Source: Woeseiaceae bacterium (GTDB lineage: Bacteria > Pseudomonadota > Gammaproteobacteria > Steroidobacterales > Woeseiaceae). Taken from it: a stretch of 55,093 nt of DNA. Below, piece by piece: positions 33,481-40,053 of this stretch (positions within the stretch are counted from its first letter, which is position 1; the number at the start of each line of letters is the position of its first letter). The stretch lies in the NCBI GenBank assembly GCA_028279985.1, contig JANQMR010000035.1:1-55093 (forward strand). Direction: 5' to 3'. The notes under the pieces were generated by a model. The model had not been told where the DNA came from and did no database searches. It saw only the letters and a list, made by a program, of their open reading frames with translations. A program made the translations under genes and the position numbers.

Positions 33481-34614
33481 TTACTCAAAGAGCCGGGGTG
33501 CTTTCGAGGCGACTGAATCTTCGATCGCTTCGCAGAATTTCCGTAGGTGTTCAACCAGTGCATTCGGATCGGTGTAAACCTGGCCCATTCCCGGCAACGC
33601 GTGTGTCATCAGCATTCGCTGCTCCATGAAAGGGATCCCCGTCTCGGTTGCCAACGTCGTCCAGTTGTGGCGGAGCTGGTGCGACCCGTATGGCCAGCCG
33701 CGGTAGCGCATATCGCGAAGGCGGTTGTCGCCGCGACCCGGCCAGAGCCAGTCGCTTGCTGAAGGCTCCTGTAGATGCTCGTGCAAGAGCTGCGCAAGCC
33801 GCTGGCCGATGGGCAGCGTAGCGCCGTCTTTCATAGTCTTCACATGGCGCAGCCGAATGACGAAGCTGTCGCACTCAACGTCCTCCCGCCGCATCTCGAG
33901 CAGCGACGTCCTCCGGGCTCCCGTGAGAAGCGCAGTCGTCCACAACGCGCGGTGCATGAGCGGGAGCTCCACGACGCGCTCCGCAAACTCTGACAGGTCG
34001 GCCGGCTCGACCTCGCGCTTCTTGGTTGCGGGCACCACGACAAAGCGGACGGGATTCTCCTTGATCGTCTCGTCGAGACGCATCGCGTGCGTCATCGTCA
34101 GCCGCAATACGCGCAAGGCCCCCGACGCCAGAGCCTCCCCGCGCTTCATCAACCTCGCATTAACCTTGCGGACGTCGGCGCGGGTCATTGCCGACGGGTG
34201 CACGTTGGCGTACCCGACCAGCGTGTTGAGCTGCTTGTCCTCGAAGTGACGCAGGTACTCCTGCTCAGTGCGATCGGCCAGGTCACGTTCGGCGATATGG
34301 TCCTTTACGCCGCCGAGCAGGGTCAGCTCCTTCACACTCTTGGCGTGTTCGTTGTTCGGGTCGACGCCGCCGTGCATAAGGGCCTTCGCCTCGACCGCCT
34401 TCACGCGCGCTTGTTTGAGCGAGACCTCACCCTGCCGTCCGATAGTGTAGCGGCACGTCCTAAAGAAAGTACCGTTGCGGCGGATGTCCGACTGCACGGC
34501 CCAAGTCGTCGCGCCCTTGCGGCCGATGGCCATGAGTCCTGCGACGCGGTCGTCGCGGATAATCTTCCCTGGTGAGAGCGCTGACGCGCTCGTCTCAGTG
34601 AGTTTCGCTGCCAT
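33481..34614 (-). CDS. Tyrosine-type site-specific integrase
   Basis: A 377-residue recombinase. It has an N-terminal arm-binding region, a core-binding domain (~95-195) and a catalytic domain with the full active set: Arg234 in TGARRTS, Lys in HVKTMKDG, HxxR at His312-Arg315 (SHQLRHNW), His338 in MTHAL, and nucleophile Tyr347 in GQVYTDP. ATG 34614 has AGAGGAGA upstream. It lies 124 bases from the right attachment repeat and reads into the island. It is the enzyme expected to have inserted the island into tRNA-Thr. Confidence 0.93.
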   Translation of the reverse strand: MAAKLTETSASALSPGKIIRDDRVAGLMAIGRKGATTWAVQSDIRRNGTFFRTCRYTIGRQGEVSLKQARVKAVEAKALMHGGVDPNNEHAKSVKELTLLGGVKDHIAERDLADRTEQEYLRHFEDKQLNTLVGYANVHPSAMTRADVRKVNARLMKRGEALASGALRVLRLTMTHAMRLDETIKENPVRFVVVPATKKREVEPADLSEFAERVVELPLMHRALWTTALLTGARRTSLLEMRREDVECDSFVIRLRHVKTMKDGATLPIGQRLAQLLHEHLQEPSASDWLWPGRGDNRLRDMRYRGWPYGSHQLRHNWTTLATETGIPFMEQRMLMTHALPGMGQVYTDPNALVEHLRKFCEAIEDSVASKAPRLFE

Positions 34615-34738
34615 GATGTGTCTCCTCTTTCTGGCACAGTGTTGAGCACTGTTCGAGGAGCTTTATGGTGTATGCTTCGGCTAGCCGCGTAACCCCGTAA
34701 GTCGATCCACTTCAACGCAGATCGACGCCAGAGGCGCC

Positions 34739-34785
34739 GATTTGTAATCAGTAGGTCCTGGGTTCGACTCCTGGTGCCGGCACCA
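34739..34785 (+). other. Attachment site (attR), copy of tRNA-Thr 3' half
   Basis: A 47-bp copy of 20095-20141 with one substitution (T at 34759). The 5' half of the tRNA is absent here, so this is the displaced chromosomal or element copy. It marks the right end of the island. Confidence 0.93.
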
Positions 34786-35147
34786 TAAAATCAAGCTATC
34801 TGTCGATAACCACACAGTAACTTATCGAAATCGCTGCCCTGCAGCTTTCGTCGCGTAGGCGCTGTATAGGTAAGTCCCGACTGCCGGCCCTCTTCCACAG
34901 ATTGCGTCAGTTTCTCTACTACGCATCAGGGCCCGTGATCAATATTGCGCAGCATTGACGGGCCCGGCGGGGTCGTCCCCCTAAGGTGGCGACCGCTTCG
35001 GCCAGCCCGTTAATGTTTAACGGCAACCGGTGGTCGAGGCACGAATATTCCACTTTGCCCGAAATATGCGGTGTATGTACGGCCGGCCGTCCTGGGCAAT
35101 ATGTCGGAAGATTGACCCAATTCGGCGCTTGTGACGAGTATATTAAC

Positions 35148-35162
35148 TAACCATAATGGTAA
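35148..35162. promoter_or_regulatory. Distal MqsA-type operator
   Basis: TAACCATAATGGTAA is a near palindrome with AACC-N5-GGT spacing, the arrangement of the E. coli MqsA site (AACCT-N3-AGGTT). It lies about 90 bases upstream of mqsR. Confidence 0.5.
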
Positions 35163-35233
35163 TAATTGCTGGAAAACCGATGGGTGAGGGCGCTACAGTT
35201 GATGGCTGTAGTGTGACGTTCCGCCTGAAATAA

Positions 35234-35246
35234 AACCATATTGGTT
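35234..35246. promoter_or_regulatory. Proximal MqsA-type operator
   Basis: AACCATATTGGTT, an AACC-N5-GGTT palindrome, ends five bases before the mqsR ATG, where a ribosome site would be. Repressor bound here would block the start of the operon. The E. coli mqsRA promoter also has two such palindromes. Confidence 0.6.
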
Positions 35247-35251
35247 GAAAA

Positions 35252-35578
35252 ATGGCCACCTCCAGCCCAATATATGCATTGTCTGATGTAATCGCTGCTG
35301 CGACCGACGCTGACAACGTGGTTTTCGACGGGCGTCGGGCGGCGCTTGATGCTGCAAACTTGAGATACACACTTGAAGACGTCGCGCGATGTATTGCCTC
35401 GCTCGATGCTTCCGATTTCCACAAGACACTGAAATATGACGAGGGCAACTCGGCGACGGAATTTGATGTCTACAAGACCAAGTTCAGACTAAACGAAGAG
35501 TTTGTCGATGATCTATACGTGAAGTTAGCCATGGATGAATGCGGACGAGTAGTTGTTGGCTCATTCAAACTGGAGTAA
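35252..35578 (+). CDS. mqsR: MqsR-family mRNA interferase toxin
   Basis: A 108-residue RelE-fold ribonuclease. It matches the MqsR pattern: YALSDVIAAA at the start, RYTLEDVARCIASLDASDFHKT (in two pieces, ~38-58), FDVYKTKF (~75-82), a YVKLAMD strand and the ending VVVGSFK. E. coli MqsR cleaves mRNA at GCU. The toxin gene precedes the antitoxin, as in E. coli. ATG 35252 has no clear Shine-Dalgarno, and an operator overlaps the site. The antitoxin gene begins three bases after the stop. Confidence 0.88.
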   Translation: MATSSPIYALSDVIAAATDADNVVFDGRRAALDAANLRYTLEDVARCIASLDASDFHKTLKYDEGNSATEFDVYKTKFRLNEEFVDDLYVKLAMDECGRVVVGSFKLE

Positions 35579-35581
35579 ACG

Positions 35582-36253
35582 GTGACAAGAAGAAAGAAAA
35601 ATTTGGATAAAGATGCGTGCTGCCCGAGCTGTGGTTCGGATGGCATAGATACGCGTTTGTCTGTCGAGACCATCGTTGACCGCAAGATAGGGAAGTTTCA
35701 GGTCCAGGACTACGCATATTCGGTCTGCAGTGCCTGCAACGCCGAATTCATTACGGCTAGGCAGGCTCGGGAAAACGATAAGAAGGTGGTTGATGCCCGC
35801 CGCAGTGCTGAAAGCTTATTGGGTTCTGCTGAGATCGCTGCTGTTCGTAAGAAGCTGAGGTTGACTCAGGAGGAGGCGAGCAAGATCTTTGGCGGTGGTC
35901 GAAATGCTTTCTCGAAATACGAGCAAGGCTACGTGACCCAGAGTATTGCAATGGACCGACTGCTTCGAGTTGCTAACGAGTTCCCGCTCTTGGTTTTGCC
36001 ATTTTTGAGAGAGCTTGCTGGTCAAGTTCTTGTGGCTCGTCCAAAGCGAATCATCGCGGTTGGCAAAGCGGAAAAGGACCAGGCCCGCGAAGACACCGAA
36101 TGGTATGACCTTGTAAGAAAGACACAGCACTCTGAGGTCATAGAGACCTCGGATCGAGGAAAGCCGAAACCGAAAGCTCGTGCGCACACAGTTCGGACTC
36201 TTGGTCGGGCTGAGATCGAATCATTCGGGGAACGCCGAAGGGCATGTGGTTGA
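35582..36253 (+). CDS. mqsA: MqsA-family antitoxin with C-terminal extension
   Basis: A 223-residue antitoxin. The N-terminal zinc domain has Cys14-x2-Cys17 and Cys49-x2-Cys52. The HTH_XRE domain (~83-140) has the hallmark FGGGRNAFSKYEQG, which contacts DNA. E. coli MqsA is about 131 residues; this one continues ~75 residues beyond, a polar basic tail (~152-223). In toxin-antitoxin-chaperone systems such a tail is the chaperone-addiction segment that makes the antitoxin depend on a SecB-like chaperone. The next gene is such a chaperone. GTG 35582 is three bases after mqsR. Confidence 0.87.
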   Translation: MTRRKKNLDKDACCPSCGSDGIDTRLSVETIVDRKIGKFQVQDYAYSVCSACNAEFITARQARENDKKVVDARRSAESLLGSAEIAAVRKKLRLTQEEASKIFGGGRNAFSKYEQGYVTQSIAMDRLLRVANEFPLLVLPFLRELAGQVLVARPKRIIAVGKAEKDQAREDTEWYDLVRKTQHSEVIETSDRGKPKPKARAHTVRTLGRAEIESFGERRRACG

Positions 36254-36262
36254 GTCTAGAAA

Positions 36263-36871
36263 ATGGATAAGAAGCTTATAAATGCTGCTTCACGACGGCT
36301 TGAGCTACTTGATGTCGCTCTCGTTGAGCACACCCTTAATACTGACGAGAGCGAATACTATTTCGGCCAGTTGATGCCAGACGATTTTGATCAGCAGACC
36401 TTACTGCACATTGAGCCGACTCTGTTTGGTTATCAAAGTGATGATCACGAAATCGAAACATTCGTCGTGCGCGTCAGCCTGGGCGTGCGATTGGTGGCTA
36501 GTGATTCGGCCGAGGGCGAAAACGAGGGCAACGCCGATAGACGGGTCTATTGCTCCATAACGGCAACGTATAGGGCAGAGTATGTTGTCGTCGGCGAGGT
36601 ACCGAAACCTGATGCGTTATTTGAATTTGCTTCGTGTAACGCCGTTCATAATGTGTATCCGTTCTGGAGAGAATTGGTTTCCTACACGGCGAGAAATGCT
36701 CGTCTTCCACCGATCCAAGTTCCCTTGTATAAAGATGGGGTTCCTTATGAGACTGTTGGCGGAGTTGAAACAACTGCTCCAGAGCGTGCGCGGACGAAGA
36801 GGCGCCGAAAGAAAAAGAAAGCAGCAACTAGAAAAAAATCTGCTCGGAGAAAGGAAGCGCGAAGCAACTGA
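36263..36871 (+). CDS. SecB-like chaperone of the MqsRA system
   Basis: A 202-residue protein nine bases after mqsA. The SecB-like fold shows in the long beta strands (VVRVSLGVRLVAS, RVYCSITATYRAEYVV), the NAVHNVYPFWRELVSYTARN helix and the RLPPIQVPLY segment. These correspond to the SecB C-terminal part. With MqsR and MqsA it forms a toxin-antitoxin-chaperone triad like Rv1955-1957 of M. tuberculosis. Oddly, the last ~30 residues are strongly basic (KRRRKKKKAATRKK), unlike acidic housekeeping SecB. The stop codon lies in a sequence resembling the tRNA-Thr anticodon arm. Confidence 0.75.
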   Translation: MDKKLINAASRRLELLDVALVEHTLNTDESEYYFGQLMPDDFDQQTLLHIEPTLFGYQSDDHEIETFVVRVSLGVRLVASDSAEGENEGNADRRVYCSITATYRAEYVVVGEVPKPDALFEFASCNAVHNVYPFWRELVSYTARNARLPPIQVPLYKDGVPYETVGGVETTAPERARTKRRRKKKKAATRKKSARRKEARSN

Positions 36872-36920
36872 CAAGATCGAGATCAGTGGGGCGCCGGTCC
36901 TACTATTTGTGCCGGCGCCA
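36863..36920 (+). other. Degenerate third copy of the tRNA-Thr 3' half
   Basis: From 36881 to 36920 an ungapped alignment to tRNA-Thr 20102-20141 matches 29 of 40 bases by my count, including GTGCCGGC-x-CCA at the end. Just upstream AGCAACTGA (36863-36871) matches the tRNA, and ACTGA/TCAGT keeps the anticodon stem. It could be an old attachment site flanking the MqsRA-SecB block. A competing reading is a simple hairpin (GGCGCCGG 36890-36897 / CCGGCGCC 36912-36919). Confidence 0.5.
36890..36919 (+). terminator. Hairpin after the SecB-like gene
   Basis: An 8-bp GC stem, GGCGCCGG and CCGGCGCC, with a 14-base loop lies 18 bases after the stop. It is followed by ATCTATATCTC rather than a T-run, so it is a weak terminator candidate. 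Confidence 0.4.
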
Positions 36921-37121
36921 TCTATATCTCAATGATGCTCACTTTCCAGCGATGATCACTGAAGCCATCCGGATCAGCTCAACTCTGCGCGGATCGGGTT
37001 CGTTTCCTCTCTTCAACGGGTGCTAATTTCCAAGTATCGACGGAGCATCCAGACATTTTCGACATTCCGGATGTCACGACGGAATGCGATGAGATGCAGC
37101 CAGCCGCGAAGTGGATGATGG

Positions 37122-38174
37122 TTATTGGCCGAACGCCATAGAGAGCCCAACCTTGAGCCGACTTCGCGTTTCCCCAACTTCGATCTCGGCAAACCAGCTC
37201 AGCCGGTCCTCCTCGGAAACGGTACCGGAGAGATACAGGCCTGAAGAATGACCGAATCCCACGAAATCTTCCGCCAGCAGGGCTCGGGCGCCGAAGCGCG
37301 GACTCGTGTAGCTGTAGAAGATCAACCACTCCTCGACGATACCGGCCCCGCCGGCCGACTCGCGGGATATCCCTGTCGTGAAGCTTATACCGCCTTCGGT
37401 CAGGTTGTTCAGGAGTTCTACGCTCCATGCATACTCATCGCCCGGCGTCAGACGCACCTCGGAGCGCGTAAACGTATCGTCGAACCCTCGCTCGGCGCCA
37501 AGCTCGTAGGACCATGTGTCGTTCAGTCGCGCTGAATACTCGACTTCGAAGTAGTTGAAGTCGTATGGCGCCGTGAGCGCCCGGTCCGCGCGTCCTCGGC
37601 CGAGGTCGCCGGCGACGATCTCAAATTGCGCGTCAGCACTCGAGTACACGAAGCGGCTGCCGCGGATCCAGCCTTCCTTCGACAAACCCGTTGCCGAGAC
37701 GCGTCCCTTGAACGGGGGGATCGACCCGAGTTCCAATCGGTAGGCATCCGAGGCATACCTTGCGAACAGCCGGCGCAGACTGAAGTGCGTCTGAGACTGG
37801 TCGAAGCTGTTGTAGGCCGACGGAAACGCCTCGCCCGTGGCCAGGAATGCGTGCAGAGACCAGCGTGCGCCGAGCGTCACATCCGGCTCGAGTCGCACGC
37901 GATACTGGCCGCGATCGGGGCGGTCGCTGCGCATGTCCAGGCGCAGGCTTACGTCGCTACGGTGTTCGAAGCCGGCCCAGCTCGAAGCGCAGAAAAGCAG
38001 CAACCAAAGCGCACAGCAGGCCCGGATCGCAAACAAGTACACTCGGGCCAACCGGACGGATCGCTCGTGTTCATCCAGGAAGGCCGGAAACGAGAGCGTG
38101 ACCCCGAGAATACAAACGGCACTGCGCCGTTCCTTGCTCGATGCCATCTCCATGCGGCGCGCTGATCGTTCCAT
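37122..38174 (-). CDS. Outer-membrane beta-barrel protein, unknown family
   Basis: Up to 350 residues. A hydrophobic signal-like segment lies at ~45-67 (ALWLLLFCASSWAG). The mature part has alternating strands typical of a porin-like barrel (SLRLDMRSD, YRVRLEPDV, RLELGSIPPF, YFEVEYSARLND) and ends in ...SMAFGQ. The start is uncertain: ATG 38174 adds a ~44-residue cytoplasmic-looking extension with its own hydrophobic run, while GTG 38042 would place the signal peptide at the N terminus. No ligand or pathway can be named. Monocistronic. Confidence 0.65.
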   Translation of the reverse strand: MERSARRMEMASSKERRSAVCILGVTLSFPAFLDEHERSVRLARVYLFAIRACCALWLLLFCASSWAGFEHRSDVSLRLDMRSDRPDRGQYRVRLEPDVTLGARWSLHAFLATGEAFPSAYNSFDQSQTHFSLRRLFARYASDAYRLELGSIPPFKGRVSATGLSKEGWIRGSRFVYSSADAQFEIVAGDLGRGRADRALTAPYDFNYFEVEYSARLNDTWSYELGAERGFDDTFTRSEVRLTPGDEYAWSVELLNNLTEGGISFTTGISRESAGGAGIVEEWLIFYSYTSPRFGARALLAEDFVGFGHSSGLYLSGTVSEEDRLSWFAEIEVGETRSRLKVGLSMAFGQ

Positions 38175-38550
38175 ATGTAACTCTGTTTGATATACATCCG
38201 ATGTACATTCTCTTTATAGCTAATATTTTCGTAACATTCAATCAACGGTTTCCCCGGAGTTGACGGCTGTCCCAAATTTCGGTCTCAGATTTCAAGGAAC
38301 TTGTGGGTGTCCGAGATCCTTCCACAGATCCTTCTAAGCCCTTTACAATCAGGTGTCAGGTGCCTTGGAAAAAGGCGCCTCCGCCATTGGCCTTCGACGA
38401 CGGTGCGGTTTGTAAAGAATCGACGACACTTTGATGACACTCGTCACCAATTCATCGCACTACCTTCATCGTACTGGCACCCATCTGCCAAGTTCGCTCC
38501 CTATGCTTGGCCCCACAAGCGCACAACATGCAAACTCAGGGAGTGGATTC
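38175..38550. other. Divergent intergenic region
   Basis: 376 bases between the barrel gene and GDPD. It holds an ACATC-C-GATGT near palindrome around 38192-38202. A GTGGGTGTCC core (38303-38312) is shared with the palindromic element at 12141-12213. A small hairpin, AGGTGCCTT/AAGGCGCCT, lies near 38358-38383. No gene seen. Confidence 0.45.
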
Positions 38551-39900
38551 ATGAAACGACTGTTACGGGTATTCTTAATAACCACGGCCGCCGTCTGCGC
38601 GTCGAGCGCCGCGTTTGCGGATTTCGCCAAGACCAAAAGCGTGCAACTCGGTCCGCGTCCGTTTTACCTGGTTGACGAACTCGACCCAAGTAAGCTCAAG
38701 CGCCAGTTGCAGCACTGCGCGCGCAGCAAGAAGTCCTACCGATCGTCGGACTTTTCCATCGGCCACCGCGGTGCGCCCTTGCAGTTCCCCGAGCACACGC
38801 GCGAGTCCTATGTCGCGGCGGCGCGCATGGGTGCGGGTATTCTCGAATGCGACGTGACCTTCACCAAGGACAAGGAACTCGTCTGCCGCCACGCTCAGTG
38901 CGACCTGCACACGACGACCAACATCCTCGCCATCCCCGGGCTCGCCGCGAAGTGCTCGCAGGGTTTCACACCGGCAGTCTTCGACGAGGCGACCGGTGAG
39001 CTGATCGCGCCGGCCAGCGCCCGCTGCTGCACCAGCGATATCACGCTCGAGGAATTCAGGACGCTCGAAGGCAAGATGGATGCCGCCGACCGCCGCGCGA
39101 CGACCGTCGAGGCGTATCTCGGCGGCACGGCCGACTTCCGCACCGACCTGTACACGACCGGCGGCACCCTGCTGACCCATGCGGAGAGCATCGAGCTCTT
39201 CAAGAAGCTCGGCAAGCGGATGACGCCCGAACTCAAATCGCCGCAGGTACCGATGCCGTTCGACGGCTTTAGCCAACAGGACTACGCACAGAAACTGATC
39301 GACGAGTACCGCGAGGCCTCGGTGCCGGCGGAGGACGTCTGGGCGCAGTCCTTCAACCTGGACGACGTTCTGTACTGGATCGACAACAATCCGGACTTCG
39401 GTGAACAGGCCGTGTTCCTCGATGGCCGCAATCCGGTAGAAATGGTCGCCAATCCGCCGCCGCTGTCCGAGTTCATCGACCTCAAGAATCGTGGCGTGAA
39501 TATCGTGGCGCCGCCGATGCCGACCTTGTTGACCTCGGATCACCGCGGCCGCATCGTGCCTTCCGAATACGCCAAACGGGCACGCACGGCGGGGCTTGAG
39601 ATCATAAGCTGGACCACGGAACGCTCGGGGCGGATCAACGAGGACATCGTCCCCCGCGGCGGCGCCTACTACTACAGCACGACGGTAGACATGCTCAAAA
39701 GCGATGGCGACATCCTGCGCACTATCGACGTGCTGGCGCAGGACGTAAAGATCATCGGCCTGTTCTCCGACTGGCCGGCAACGACCACGTTTTATGCGAA
39801 CTGCAAGAAAATCCCCGGTCTCCGTGAGCAGAACCGGCGTGATCATGACAAAGAGCGTCACGACAAAGACGATGACGACGACGAAAAAGACGACGATTAG
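38551..39900 (+). CDS. Glycerophosphodiester phosphodiesterase, secreted
   Basis: A 449-residue exported GDPD. A signal peptide (~1-23, ending AFA) is present. The catalytic TIM-barrel start [15 protein letters not shown] has His72, Arg73 and Glu81. [19 protein letters not shown] gives Glu99, Asp101 and His114. Later TPELKSP and WTTERSG continue the barrel. It hydrolyses glycerophosphodiesters to glycerol-3-phosphate and an alcohol. It is longer than simple GDPDs, with cysteine-containing insertions (~117-180) probably disulfide-bonded. The C-terminal ~20 residues are almost only Asp, Lys, His and Glu. ATG 38551 has GGGAG upstream. Confidence 0.87.
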   Translation: MKRLLRVFLITTAAVCASSAAFADFAKTKSVQLGPRPFYLVDELDPSKLKRQLQHCARSKKSYRSSDFSIGHRGAPLQFPEHTRESYVAAARMGAGILECDVTFTKDKELVCRHAQCDLHTTTNILAIPGLAAKCSQGFTPAVFDEATGELIAPASARCCTSDITLEEFRTLEGKMDAADRRATTVEAYLGGTADFRTDLYTTGGTLLTHAESIELFKKLGKRMTPELKSPQVPMPFDGFSQQDYAQKLIDEYREASVPAEDVWAQSFNLDDVLYWIDNNPDFGEQAVFLDGRNPVEMVANPPPLSEFIDLKNRGVNIVAPPMPTLLTSDHRGRIVPSEYAKRARTAGLEIISWTTERSGRINEDIVPRGGAYYYSTTVDMLKSDGDILRTIDVLAQDVKIIGLFSDWPATTTFYANCKKIPGLREQNRRDHDKERHDKDDDDDEKDDD

Positions 39901-39968
39901 GCGAGCCGCCTGATTGTTCGCGCCTGATTATTCGTGATTAACCGCCGACCGACCGGTCGATGTCACAA

Positions 39969-39994
39969 CCGGACCCCGCCTGTGCGGGGTCCGG
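39969..39994. terminator. Strong hairpin between converging genes
   Basis: CCGGACCCCGC (39969-39979) and GCGGGGTCCGG (39984-39994) with a four-base loop lie between GDPD and the convergent TPR gene. The T-content after it is modest (TCTATCT), so it is likely a bidirectional terminator of moderate strength. Confidence 0.6.
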
Positions 39995-40053
39995 TCTATC
40001 TCGAGCGTAAGCGCTCAGGCCAGGGGCGAGACGACTATTTTCCCGATGCGCCG

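Larger units (their letters stand above)
20095..34785. mobile_element. Integrative island (phage-satellite-like) in tRNA-Thr
   Basis: About 14.6 kb between the 47-bp direct repeats. It carries a tyrosine integrase, an AlpA-like factor, a PrimPol-helicase and a terminase-small-subunit-like gene. It has no capsid, tail, lysis or large terminase genes. This gene set is that of P4-like or PICI-like satellites. Cargo at the left end is the short-Argonaute system and the RES protein. Base composition changes sharply between cargo and replication module. Confidence 0.85.
34786..35251. other. Non-coding stretch between the island and mqsR
   Basis: 466 bases with no gene. It contains a 7-bp-arm hairpin CCGTTAA/TTAACGG at 35007-35023 and an AT-rich end. 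The two palindromes described as MqsA operators lie in its last 110 bases. Confidence 0.5.

Noticed and set aside
20142..34785. CRISPR array or Cas genes on the island
   Set aside because: No regularly spaced repeats of 20-40 bp and no Cas-like protein were seen; the Argonaute genes are the only guide-based system.
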